DNA of 64,000 nt from Palaemon carinicauda (Eukaryota > Arthropoda > Malacostraca > Decapoda > Palaemonidae): the NCBI RefSeq assembly GCF_036898095.1, contig NC_090763.1, positions 63,682,688 through 63,746,687 of the forward strand. The letters are read 5' to 3'. Position 1 is the stretch's first letter, and every line of letters begins with the position of its first letter. The notes beneath the pieces were generated by a model that saw only the letters and a program-made list of their open reading frames with translations, ran no database searches and was not told the DNA's origin. Shown piece after piece: positions 35,928 to 45,998 of this stretch. Made by a program: the position numbers and the translations under genes.

Positions 35928-38900
35928 AGGTGGACACGCGGGGGATTGCCACTCCTAGTGTTTGCGGCCGCAGCCGCCCCTCTAGGAGTCTTGCCTCCCC
36001 TGGAGGACTTACCGCCCCTCTTGACCTTGGCTGGAAAGGGCTGGGGCTTAGACACCACTTTCTTAGCTGCCGGTGCCTGCTTCAGTGCCTTACGAGGCTG
36101 CTGCTGCTGTTGCTGCGGAACTGGAGGCTTATAGGGCCGAGCTATAAGGGCCCTATGGAGGAGGGAGTCCTCGCTAGATTTCCTCCACCTCTCAGCCGTT
36201 CGCTCCATATCCTGTGGCTCCAACAGATTCTCCCCAAGGAGGGAAGCATGTCTGAGTCTATAGACATCCACGGCGGGGACCTTCGGGTGGAACCTCTCGG
36301 TCACCGCATCGCGCCGCTTCAATACCGAGTTGGCCCACAGGGTGGTGACCTGGTGCGCCAGGAACTCGATGGAGCGGGTGCCCGAGAGTAAGAAGGTCTC
36401 CAGGGCCTTCCTATTGGTCTCCTTAGACAAGTCCTCGGAGCACAATAGGATGCCCAGAGTTCCTAGCCATATATCCAGCCACGAAGTGGCCTGTATGGCG
36501 CACTTCGCGACCTTCCCATGGCTCAGGATCTCCGACGCCGAGAATGCCACCTGCCGGGCGGAGAGCTTCTCGAAAGGAACTCCCTTAGCCAGCTCTTCTA
36601 CGGAGTGATGGAGAGGAAGAGCGAGACTAGACTGACCCAAGATCTCAAAATACCTCCTCTGCTGGAGACAAGGAGGTGGGATGAGTTTGTTCCCGGCAGA
36701 GGAACGACTGGAGGAGGCAAGAATCGCGAGTTGGGCATTGGCCCTGGCTCTGGCACTCTTCAATCCCCGAGACCAGGGCAGAGCTGCACTGGTCTTAGGG
36801 GCCTTCTGAACATCGAACACCTGGTCCAGGACCGTGTCCTTGCCTTCTCGGGGGGTGATCACGGGGTCCATGAACCCGTCGAGTTGCCTCATCAGGCTCA
36901 GGACCTGCCAGAAGGCATGTTCAGATTCCTGCTGGTCTCCTCCTTGCGGGCTGGCAGCTAAGTCTCCCGTTCCCGGAATCTCTTCCTGGGGCGAAGCGTG
37001 GACGTTCTCCCGGGGAGCAGCGGGTTCCTGGCGAATCCTTGAAGACGATTTCGGGATGGTCTTGGAGTCCTTGGGTTCCCTCCTGGGAGGGATACAGGAT
37101 CCCAACAAAGAGGTTCGGAGAGCACCTTCCACGCGAGACGATTCTCCTCCATGAGTAGAAGGCTCCCCCCTTGGTGCCGAGGAGGAGACTATCACCTCAC
37201 TGGACTCACCCAAGGACAGAAAAGCCTCGTCCACGGGAGAAGGAGAAAACACCTGCGAAGGGGATGGGGCCTTCCCGACAGACCTCTTAGGAACCAACTT
37301 CTCCCTGGGGGAAGTCACCACGAAGTCCACTCCTCTCCTTCTCTTCAGCGGAGGTGAGGCAGTCGTTGGCTTGTGACCTTGATCGGCGAGTGCCGGCTTC
37401 ATAGCCTTCACTAACGCCCGCATCAGAGGACCAAACCAAGTCTGTCGCTCCACGGACACAGAGTCCGAAATCCCCGCTGGAGGGAAGGGGATCGGGCGAT
37501 CCTTCGGAGTGGACACCACTGGACCTGCCTGAAAAGGAAAAGGGGAAGAAAGTCGCACTGACCTCTCTGAAGTGTCTTCCCTATCCTGCACAAGAGTCTT
37601 GCGCTTTTGTGGAGGCGATCCTGAGCGCGGTCTGGTGACATGCGTTCCTGCTGCTGTCACGGGCTGCGAAATCCGGCGCGAACGGTGGTCGCGCGTAGGC
37701 GAGTGGGCGCACAGGCGAACGAGCGCGTGGGCGAGCCGGTGAACGAACGCGTTGGCGCGTCGGCGAGGGAGAGTGTTGACGCGCGGGCGAGCGAGAACGC
37801 TCCGATGACCGCTGACGACGTTGTTCAGGAGACCTGTAGCGCGTGGGAGAGCGATTGCGAGCAGGCGATCGGTGGTGCGCTGGTGAACGCTGGCGCGTAG
37901 GCGAGCGATGGCGCGTTGGCGCAAGGTGACGCGTTGGTGAGCGATAGCGCATAGATCGCGTAGGCGAACGACAGAGCGAAGGCGAGCTAACAGAAGGCGA
38001 CCCATGTCCTTCCAGATCTTCTGGGCGATGGCGCGTTGGAGAACGCTTGTGCGCAGGCGATAGGTCACGCGGGCGGTCTGTAGATCGCCGATGTTCAGGT
38101 GATCGCTGACGCGCAGGAGAACACTGACGAGCAGGCGAATGTTGAAGCGTCTGTGATCGCTGGCGAGCAAGAGGGCGACGCGTGGAATCCTGTGGGGAAC
38201 AGCCGGCGCGGGGCGCAGAGGCGAACGTTCACGAACCGGCACAGGCACAGGAACAGGAGGCGCGTGGGCGTACGTGCGTTTTGGAAACACGCGCTGGAGA
38301 ACGCGAGCGATGTTGTGTAGGAACAAGCTGAGGATCGCGAAGGCGCTCAGGAGACTGATGGCGCGCGGGGCGTACAACAGGAACTGCAGGATATTCAGAG
38401 ACCACAGGGGAGCGCTGGAAGTCTGTCGCTCCACGAGCAGTGGGGCGATGGTCCTCAGAAGAGCGCTGACGAACAGGAGAGCGCTGATGGTCAGAAGAGC
38501 GCTGACGAGCAGGAGAGCGCCTGTGCGCTAACACTGCAGAAGGGCGAGCAGGGGAACGCTGGCGCGCTGGGCGCTCAACAGGAACAACAGGTTGAAGGGT
38601 GTCCTCAGGAGAGTGCTGGCGAGAAGAGGGGCGATCATCAGGAGAGCGCTGGCGAACAGGAGATCGCTGACGAACAGGAGAGCGCTGATGAGCAGGAGAG
38701 CGCCTGTGCGCTAACACTGCAGAAGGGAGCGCAGGGGAACCCTGACGCGCAAGGGAAGAATCCCTTTGCTACGAAGGGACCGTTGCCCGTCGGGTGACGA
38801 GGTCAGGCTGCTGAACATCTGCCCCAGAAGTTGAAGGTCTGGAAGGCGTAGGAGACCGATCCCCAGAGAGGTCTAAGGAAGCTGGAGCTGCAGGCTGTTT

Positions 38901-39811
38901 ACGGCGAGGAGAGTCCCCTTCGGAGGAAGAAGGTGAAGATCCAAAAAGGCGCCTCTTAGCACCCTTATAAGGAGACGGGAGGCCCTTGCGACGCAGCGGA
39001 CGGTGAGCCTTACGGCGAAGGCGGCCACGAGGAAGATCGTCAGGACCATCAGTCCTCCGAAGGGGAGTCTCAGTCAAAGCACTCCCCTTAGAGGGAGGCT
39101 GGACAGCAGAAGAGCCCACGGGACTCCCTTCCCCCTTCAAAGGATGTACGGAAGGGGGAGGAGAGCCGAAAGCACCAACATCCACAACTGCACCTGCAGA
39201 GGATTGACCCGCCCCGTCGGAAGCCTCTGTCACCACGACGTCGACGATAGACAGAGGGTCTACCTCTGCTACACCGGCGACTGCTTAACAGCGGCCCCTA
39301 ACTGGACAAGGTCAATCAGGGCTACCCTGGAGGGCAGGCCCTTAAGCCCCAGGGAAGCCCAAATCTGAAAAAGATCATCGTTAGACAAAGATTCATCAAC
39401 AACCTCCCCCGGAGGAGGAACCGCCCCGCTATGGGAGGCGACGCCCTCTCCCCCAACCCAAGGTCGGGAAACAGAACTAGGGCCTGCGCTCCCACTCGGC
39501 AGACTCTCCTTAGGAGCCGAACGAGGGGGAGCTTCGGAGGAGGTTTGGGCGGCGAAAGAAGTGTCCCGAGAACCTTCCTCCTTCAAGGCAACCCCGGAAG
39601 GAGAACGGTCTCTCTTGGACTTCTTACGCCGGCGGCCAAACCTCTCCCACTGGGAGGCAGACCACTCCCTGCACTCACAACACGTATTCTCTTGATCACA
39701 CCGTCGGCCTCGACACTGCGGGCAAAGGGTGTGAGGATCAGTGTCCACGGCCGACATAAAAGTACCACAAGGGCGGCCGGCAAATCCAGGGCACTTGCGC
39801 ATAGTGAACAA
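35855..39811 (-). pseudogene. gag of D2 (Cys-rich N terminus, Ser-Arg-Pro repeats, C-terminal domain)
   Basis: Starts at 39811 with a Cys-rich segment (D-P-H-T-L-C-P-Q-C-R-G-R-R-C, then C-C-E-C-R-E-W) like a zinc-binding domain. Then, in another frame from 39236, a Ser/Pro/Lys region and long R-S-P-A-R-Q-R-S-P repeats (38717-38229 and 37952-37650). It returns to the first frame at about 37650 for the C-terminal domain ending at 35855 (W-F-G-P-L-M-R-A-L-V-K, H-A-F-W-Q-V-L-S-L-M, L-D-I-W-L-G-T-L-G-I-L, E-F-L-A-H-Q-V). Two frame changes and the stop at 39269 break it. The middle resembles RS domains of splicing factors. Confidence 0.7.
38440..38770 (-). repeat. Internal duplication in D2 gag RS region
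   Basis: Two copies of a block with GAACAGGAGAGCGCTGATG, GAGCAGGAGAGCGCCTGTGC and GCTAACACTGCAGAAGGG (38462-38560 and 38664-38740), built of AGAGCGCTG-type short repeats encoding R-S-P-V-R-Q. Confidence 0.75.
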
Positions 39812-40107
39812 TAAAGGTGGTCAACTTCTAAACACACACACACAAACTGAAAGAAAAAGCAGAAAAAGATTAAGGCTGTCAACGAAGACGATGGACAGAC
39901 ACGTCTGTTCATCGCCGGAGCCAAAAGTGAAGTGAAGCAAATCACCGGTGTGTGGTGGAGAGGGGTAGCAAGCTATCCCTTCCCCTACCCCCGCTAACTA
40001 GCGCGGGGGTAGTTAACCCTCGTTAAAACTATTGGCTCGTCATTTCAGCTACGCCGAAAGGTAAACCCAATGTAAATAGCGTGGTTTGTATTTCGGTTAC
40101 GGAACAA

Positions 40108-42843
40108 AGGTGGGTTAGCCTTAGAAGGTAGCTTAGGGATCCTGAACCCCTCTGCATGAAATTGTTTCCCTTCTCCCACAATGCGCGATGGTATGCGCTA
40201 GCAGGGAAGGGAATGAGGCGATGGCGACCTTGCCGGAAGACATCCCTGTTGGTGCGCATGTTCACGCACGGGAGAATAACGGTGCTCGCGCGCGGGAGAA
40301 TAACGGTGCTCGCGCGCGGGAGAATAACGGTGCTCGCGCGCGGGAGAATAACGGTGCTCGCGCGCGGGAGAATAACGGTGCTCGCGCGCGGGAGAATAAC
40401 GGTGCTCGCGCGCGGGAGAATAACGGTGCTCGCGCGCGGGAGAATAACGGTGCTCGCGCGCGGGAGAATAACGGTGCTCGCGCGCGGGAGAATAACGGTG
40501 CTCGCGCGCGGGAGAATAACGGTGCTCGCGCGCGGGAGAATAACGGTGCTCGCGCGCGGGAGAATAACGGTGCTCGCGCGCGGGAGAATAACGGTGCTCG
40601 CGCGCGGGAGAATAACGGTGCTCGCGCGCGGGAGAATAACGGTGCTCGCGCGCGGGAGAATAACGGTGCTCGCGCGCGGGAGAATAACGGTGCTCGCGCG
40701 CGGGAGAATAACGGTGCTCGCGCGCGGGAGAATAACGGTGCTCGCGCGCGGGAGAATAACGGTGCTCGCGCGCGGGAGAATAACGGTGCTCGCGCGCGGG
40801 AGAATAACGGTGCTCGCGCGCGGGAGAATAACGGTGCTCGCGCGCGGGAGAATAACGGTGCTCGCGCGCGGGAGAATAACGGTGCTCGCGCGCGGGAGAA
40901 TAACGGTGCTCGCGCGCGGGAGAATAACGGTGCTCGCGCGCGGGAGAATATTGATGCTCGCGCGCGGGAGAATATTGATGCTCGCGCGCGGGAGAATATT
41001 GGCGAGCACGCGTGCAGGAGAATCATGATGAGCGCGTGGGAGAGTGTTGGCGGGCGTCCGTAGGAGGGAGAGGGCGCACGCTCGCATCTCTAAGTGTGTG
41101 CGCGGGAGAAAGTTGATGCGCAGGTGAGCCCACATGTTCTGGCGAGCTCTGGCACGCAAGTGAGGGCAGCAACATGGTTGTCGTCTCACCTACAGACTTG
41201 TACACAGGAGATTGATGGCGCGTAGGTTTCTATTAGCATGTTGATTGGCGCGCAAGATGGCGCACAGGAGAGCGCTGGTGCGCAGGTGATGTAGGGCACA
41301 CATGTTGGTGCGCAGGAGAACATTGGCGCACAGGTAAATACTGGCGCGTAGGAGAGAATTGGCGCATAAGAGAGAATTGGCGCGCAGGTGGGTGCTGGCG
41401 CATAGGAGATCGTGGGCACGTGTGCACAGGGCGCATAAATGCAGGAGCGTGCTGGCGTGCAGGCGACCCTGGGTGTATGTATGCAGGTGATCGTGGGCGC
41501 ATGTGCGCACGGGGCGCAGAAGAGCGCTGAAGATCAGGAGACTGATCGCGCGTAGGCGCATGTTGACGCGCAAGCGCGTGAGGTTGCTGCTGTCTGTGAG
41601 GGCGAGCAAGATGAGTGGTGCGCCGAAGTGTTGTAGACTAACGAGCTGCTGGTGAGCGCTGGTCAGGGCGCGTAGGCGCGTGGTGCGCAGGGCGAGATTG
41701 ATGGTGCGCAGTTGCGCACTTTGGAGGAGCTTTATTAGGCTTAACAGGCTACAAGAACGGTGATGGAAGGTCAGCAGGTCTGTTGGATGGATGGTCGACG
41801 TGTCCTTTAAAAGGACGACCATCCACCGAAGGAGATCGCGAACGATCTGCAGAGATGTCCAGGACCGAAGTCACAAGACTGGTTGCAGGTCCAGTGATGG
41901 ATGAATGAAGGTCTAGAGGATCCTCTGCGGGAGACTGTATTAAAGACGTTGAACCAAAAAAGGCGCATCTTCACCGCAGGTGAAGGGAGGCCTCTAAGGC
42001 GAAGAGGAAGGCGAGCCTTCCGACGGATGCACCCTCTGGGGGCCGTTGGATCAACAAGCTGACCATCAGCAGTCCTCCGAAGAGGAGTCTCTGTAAGTGA
42101 ACTCCCCCGAGGGAGAGAAACACTAGCAGGAGAGACCGATGATGAACTTAGTTTCCCCCTCGGAGGATGGTCAGGAATGGGGGAAACTAAGTCGGCAGCT
42201 ACAGTTGTAGAGTTTGGAGTGGCAGTGGAGATGGGTGATGTCGCATGAGACACCTATGACACAAAAACGTCGACAAGAGTCAGGGATCTACCTCTGACGG
42301 CGACGATGATTGCTTGACAGAAGCACCCATGCGAATGAACTCAAGCAGGGCCTTCTTGGAGGGCGAACCCGTGAGCCCCAAGGAGAACCAAATCTGAAAG
42401 ATGGAAGTCAGTGACAAGTTCTCCCCCGGGGTGAGAGGTGGTGCTGCTTCACTAGGGAAAGCAACCTCATCTCTCGAGACCCGGGGTTGGTCAGAAATAA
42501 CTTGGTCTACGCTATTACTCGACAGTCTCTCGTAAGAGACCGACCGAGTCGGAGCTTCGGAGGAGGTTTGGGCGACGGAAGAAGAGGCCTTGTGTTTTTC
42601 TCCCTTCGAAGCAACCTTCAAAGGAGAAATATCCCACTTAGACTTGTTCTTCCGCCGTCGCGAAAACCTCTCCCATTGGGTGGATGACCACTCCCTACAC
42701 TTGTTGTTGCTATCACATCGTTGACCCCAGCAGTAAGGACAAAGGGCGTGAGGATTAGTTTCGACAGCCAACATATATGTTCCACAAGAGCAGCTGAGAG
42801 TCCAGGGCAGGTGCACATGTTTGCAGAAGTCAACTTCACACAC
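40108..42843 (-). pseudogene. D1 gag, N-terminal part with expanded repeat
   Basis: Starts at 42843. The Cys-rich N terminus (N-P-H-A-L-C-P-Y-C-W-G-Q-R-C, then N-K-C-R-E-W) parallels D2. It continues as S-L-T-E-T-P-L-R-R-T in a second frame (42253-41807), then a Ser-Arg-Pro region (41502-41023, with A-R-Q-H-S-P-T-R-S), and then runs into the 24-bp minisatellite. The remaining part reaches the D2 insertion at 40107/32221. Confidence 0.65.
40262..41012 (-). repeat. 24-bp GC-rich minisatellite, about 28 perfect units
   Basis: Unit GAGAATAACGGTGCTCGCGCGCGG. The core 40270-40945 is perfect; the last three units vary (GAGAATATTGATG). Because 24 bp is 8 codons, several frames on both strands are open and repetitive. 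The frame matching the flanking gag repeats reads R-Y-S-P-A-R-E-H on the minus strand, an expansion of the S-P-A-R-Q-H type repeats of gag. Confidence 0.95.
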
Positions 42844-43121
42844 AATCTAAGAGAAAGAGAGAAAACAAAACAGCATTAATGGCTGCCAAATGTTGGCGAA
42901 GATGAAGAGCGGTAACATCCGTTCACCATCTGAGCCGAAAGCAAAGTGAGCTCAATCACAGGTGTGAGGGGGAGCGGTAGCAAGCTACCCTCCCTAACCC
43001 CCGCTAACTAGCGGTGTGGGTAGTTAACCCTCGTTAAAAATTAATGGCTTGTCATTTCAGCTACGCTGAAAGTAATACCCCTATTAAATAGCGTGGTTTG
43101 TATTCCAGTTACGGAACAAAT

Positions 43122-44352
43122 CAATTTTAATGCTTTCATTCAACTACTGTAGCTATAATTCTGTGGGATATACCACTTTTTAAGAATTTGTTTCTCATAT
43201 AATATCAATTTGTAAATTATGGTAGATATTTGACTCCCATTTCCTAATCATTGCTCATACTTATTTTCATTAGTTTCTTGTCTAATGCGCGTAGTGCAAC
43301 ATGCACCACTTGCCAGAACAGAGGAGCAATAAATTAATAAGGGTGTATGTATGATACCGGCCACCTGTATGTATGATGATGGCTAAGAACCGGGCAGTGT
43401 AAGCGGGGTGACAGAGGGCCATTAGCCCCCACCCCCTGTTTGGTAAGTAGGTAGAGACAAGGCTTGTAGGTTAGGTTAGGTTAGGGGGGGGAGTTTAAGT
43501 TAGTTTATGTCCATTTTTTATGAACGCTGGAGGAACTGGCCGCTGACATACAAAGGCTCCAAATAATGTTTAAAGGCAAAAGCGTAGACCAGTCCAACAT
43601 ACTCATGGATACAATAAAATATGAATGACGACAACAGGAAGGATTCTCGTTATTTATGCGAGCAGGAGGCCTGGTAATCTGACAATCTACAAACATACAA
43701 CACAGTCTTAGTGTACCATACTTTGAAATGCCGCTATGTGAATGAAATTGTGGTTGCAGGAGGGCAGAACCCTTCTGGTAAGTATGAATACGATTAACAA
43801 TTTTAGTCAAGTTACGCTAAGAAATAGCCTACTGATTTACTGCAACTAAAGCAAAGAGGCAGATGCTGTGAGTAGAACACCCATTGGTCTAGCTTTAGAC
43901 TGGACTACTGCCCACTTAGAAAATCTGGCGCCTTTGTATATCAGCAGCCAGTTCCTCCAACGTGCATAGAAGATGGACATCAACCAACCTTAATCTTCCA
44001 GCCTAACCTAACCTATAGGTGTATGCATGATAGCGGCCACCCGTATGTATTATTATGTCTAACTTACAATACGGCAGTGTAAGGGGGGTCCCAGGGCGGG
44101 GCAATAGCCCCACTGTTAGGTAGTAGGTAAGGACACGGCTTGTAGGTTAGGTTAGCGGGGAAAGTTTAGGTTAGTTGATGTCCACTTTTAATGAACGCGT
44201 TAGGAACTGGCTGCTGATATAAAGGCTCCCTAACCTACAAGCTATGTCCTTACTACTTACCTGACGGGGGGCTAACGAACCCCACTTAAAATGTCAAATT
44301 CTTAGTCAGCCACTATCATACATTTCGATGGCCACTATCATACATACACCCA
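43122..44352. repeat. Foldback repeat cluster in intron 1
   Basis: A unit of about 200 bp occurs twice in direct orientation (43345-43562 and 44025-44230) and partly inverted twice (43925-44018 and 44231-44352). Shared blocks include GGCTTGTAGGTTAGGTTAG, GGAACTGGCCGCTGA and TGTATGATAGCGGCCAC. The second unit and 44231-44352 form a hairpin with arms of about 120 bp. It contains short TTAGG runs. Possibly a non-autonomous foldback or MITE-like element. The first 220 bp (43122-43344) show nothing. Confidence 0.6.
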
Positions 44353-44560
44353 GAAAACTTGAAGGTTTGCTAAAGGGCAATATATCAAAATAAATTACAG
44401 TACGAGAAACCGATAATGCCGTAGAATAATGGAATTACGGGCTCCAGAGCCTGTGGTACACAGGCAGACGAAATCTCTTTACCATAAGGTAGACCTCAGT
44501 CTAGACTAGACCGCACTCCAAGATGTCTATATAAAAAGATTGATTATGCTTTCAACTCAC
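44353..44560 (-). other. Start of host intron 1
   Basis: Downstream of the exon 1 donor; AT-rich, no repeat or frame seen. Confidence 0.6.
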
Positions 44561-44595
44561 TCTAAACGAAGTTTGTCGATAAATTCGTCGTCCAT
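44561..44595 (-). CDS. EIF2B2: EIF2B2-like exon 1 (start codon exon)
   Basis: The coding part of exon 1 begins with an ATG (complement of 44593-44595) in a strong context, G at -3 and G at +4. It reads M-D-D-E-F-I-D-K-L-R-L plus two bases, followed by a consensus donor GTGAGT (44560 downwards). The two leftover bases GA join the first G of exon 2 to make a Glu codon, giving R-L-E-K-F-G. This resembles the start of eIF2B beta, where an acidic N terminus precedes an L-K/R-L-x-K helix. It is too short to identify alone; the support is the splice site and the exact phase match. Confidence 0.7.
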
Positions 44596-44677
44596 GGCAG
44601 AAATTAATTCCAAAATAATAAATCTCACGTAATATTTCTAGATTATGTCAAGCGATGGGTCTGGTAGAATGAATTCT
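44596..44677 (-). promoter_or_regulatory. Probable 5' UTR / proximal promoter of the eIF2B-beta-like gene
   Basis: Only about 80 bp separate the start codon from the 3' end of LINE X (tail repeats at 44678-44700). The transcription start must therefore lie in this short stretch, in a further upstream exon, or in LINE-derived DNA. No TATA box or clear initiator is recognisable. The region is AT-rich. Confidence 0.35.
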
Positions 44678-45944
44678 CAGGTTCAGGTTCAGGTTCTGGG
44701 GTGAGGCATAGCCTTTACAACGGCGCCTCTGTGTCTTTTAGTTTTGTGTGTTCCTTATTTTCACTAGTCTTTCTCTTTTCATCCACATTTGTTGTAGTAT
44801 ACTTTTCTTATTTTCAATATTCTCTTCACAAAAAAGGAATTTTCCAACTGTTTGTGCACTATCTTCTTCGTATGGTTGTTGGAGCTCAATTGCTTTTATT
44901 CTTATATCACTAAACTGTGGACAATATAATATAAAGTGGTTAGCATTTTCTTCTACATCACAGAATACACAGTTTATATTTCCATCTTGGTGTCTGTTTC
45001 TTATATTCAAGCCCAATGAGTTTGTCCTTGCTCTGAATAATAAAATTGACAAAAATGTATTGTCATACACTTCCTCCTCCTTGATTTCACTTTTCCAGTT
45101 TTTATACAAAATTAAACTCTCCTTACACTCCATTTCACTCTTCCATTTGCTTGTGTCCCATTCTCTTGTTCTCTTCTTTATGTCCTCTTTCGTACATCTC
45201 TTGACTTCTCTCATCGCCATCCCACATTCTCCATCATACTTCTTCACATGCATCCACCACTTCCTCTCTTTTTCTTCCATATCATTGACTATTGCTGTAA
45301 GTAGGTCCTTTTCTCCCTTAAAATGCTATTAAGGTACCTCAGCTTACCATCCATTACCCTTGTTTTCATAGCAGATGCTCCTACATCCCCTCTCAAGGCT
45401 ACAATTGCTGTATTCTTTACACTCCCTAACATCCTTCTATACACTCCATTCTCTATTCTCTGCAACTTTTCTATTTCCGTTTCCGTTAAGTTAATCACAT
45501 TTGTTCCATATAATATAGAAGGTAGTGCTACACTTTTCCAGTATGTTTTCTCTATCAGTATCTTATTACAACTTTTTTCTATGATCGAATATGTAAGATT
45601 AGCTAGCTTTTGCGCCTTAACTATCATTTTACTTTTCTGTGTTTTGAACATATTCCTACTATCATCTACCTTGATACCTAGGTATTTAATATTGCTTACT
45701 ACTCTTATTCCCTCTATATTATCTGGTTTCTCCTTCATATTATATATAAGTACGCTACTTTTGTCTCTATTTATGTCTAAACCACACTGCTTTCCTATAT
45801 CTATCACTTTCCTTATGTTTAATTCAGCATCCTCTATATTCTCAGCAAGCACTAGGACATCATCAGCAAAAAATACTACGACTAGCTTTATAATATCATT
45901 TTTAAAACCATTACCTTCCTTTTCTACTTATTTTATGATCTGAT
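44678..45944 (-). mobile_element. LINE X, 3' part
   Basis: The 3' half of a non-LTR retrotransposon whose 5' half is at 57430-58105; the two are separated by the Gypsy element. The 3' end is marked by tandem GGTTCA repeats (44682-44697) on the plus strand, that is a short (TGAACC)n tail on the sense strand. Confidence 0.8.
44738..45943 (-). pseudogene. LINE X reverse transcriptase, C-terminal part
   Basis: Joins F-F-A-D-D-V-L-V-L near 45870 (RT motif C) with L-D-I-N-R-D-K-S-S-V-L-I and I-K-Y-L-G-I-K-V-D in one frame (45943-45289). Then a second frame (45280-44738) has the C-terminal C-V-F-C-D-V-E-E-N-A-N-H-F-I-L-Y-C zinc-knuckle-like motif. One frame change near 45285. The clade is uncertain since no endonuclease is present. 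Confidence 0.75.
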
Positions 45945-45948
45945 AAGT

Positions 45949-45998
45949 TGTAAGGACAGTGAGACAAGCGTCACCAAGATCAACTGATACTTTATTTG
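45949..45998 (-). repeat. Gypsy 3' LTR, distal 50 bp
   Basis: End of the 3' LTR, separated from the rest (52635-52917) by the LINE insertion. The last 10 bases ACTTTATTTG (45989-45998) are the target duplication of the LINE, repeated at 52625-52634. The two LTR parts sum to 333 bp, equal to the 5' LTR. Confidence 0.9.

Larger units (their letters stand above)
32221..40107 (-). mobile_element. DIRS-like element D2, nested in D1
   Basis: A 7887-bp complete element with left end ATGACAAATTCGG, right end TTACGGAACAAA, inverted terminal repeats of about 190 bp (32240-32420 against 39915-40090) and internal complementary region 32471-32570. The best-preserved DIRS copy in the window: gag (39811-35855), RT/RNase H (35927-33915) and recombinase (35454-33046) overlap in three frames, as is usual for DIRS. 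Its lesions are few: a gag frame change, a 33-bp in-frame loss in RT motif A, and one stop before the recombinase tyrosine. Confidence 0.9.
26945..43121 (-). mobile_element. DIRS-like element D1, interrupted by D2
   Basis: A second DIRS family. Left end ATGACAAATTCG at 26945, right end TTACGGAACAAAT at 43121, inverted terminal repeats 26975-27150 against 42930-43090, internal complementary region 27199-27302. The interior is interrupted by D2 (32221-40107) within gag; without D2 it is about 8.3 kb. Gene order on the minus strand: gag (42843-40108, then 32220-30706), RT/RNase H (30770-28750), recombinase (28800-27790). Every gene carries stops or deletions. Confidence 0.85.
3021..44595 (-). 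other. EIF2B2: 5' part of a host gene, probable eIF2B beta subunit (three exons seen)
   Basis: Gene span on the minus strand, running from the ATG at 44593-44595 to the donor of exon 3 at 3020; the remaining exons lie left of the window. The exons are 35, 87 and 97 nt. Exon 1 ends two bases into a codon, exon 2 starts with the third base and again ends two bases into a codon, and exon 3 completes it and ends in phase 0, so the joined frame is open for 72 residues. Introns 1 (about 32.8 kb) and 2 (about 8.5 kb) are filled with DIRS retrotransposons. The predicted peptide follows the order of the eIF2B-beta N-terminal helices: L-L-x-x-I-V, then Q-L-L-N-L-L-R-N-V-G, then P-W-E-T-T-x-x-N-M-V-x-R-V-I-K, where the family has Q-P-S-E-T-T-V-G-N-M-V-R-R-V-L-K. 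eIF2B is the guanine-nucleotide exchange factor of eIF2 in the cytosol. The family assignment is from memory of the human and fly proteins. Confidence 0.75.

Noticed and set aside
40262..41012. CRISPR-like regular array
   Set aside because: No spacers: units are contiguous identical 24-mers in eukaryotic transposon DNA.
40156..41063. Long plus-strand frames of R-G-R-I-T-V-L-A and E-N-N-G-A-R-A-R repeats
   Set aside because: A 24-bp unit keeps several frames open; the flanking gag is on the minus strand in another frame.
43465..43487. TTAGG telomere repeat
   Set aside because: Only three to four units inside a dispersed foldback repeat; no array.
44748..45332. Plus-strand hydrophobic frame resembling membrane segments
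   Set aside because: Complement of the AT-rich LINE X RT gene; hydrophobicity is a by-product of T-rich codons.
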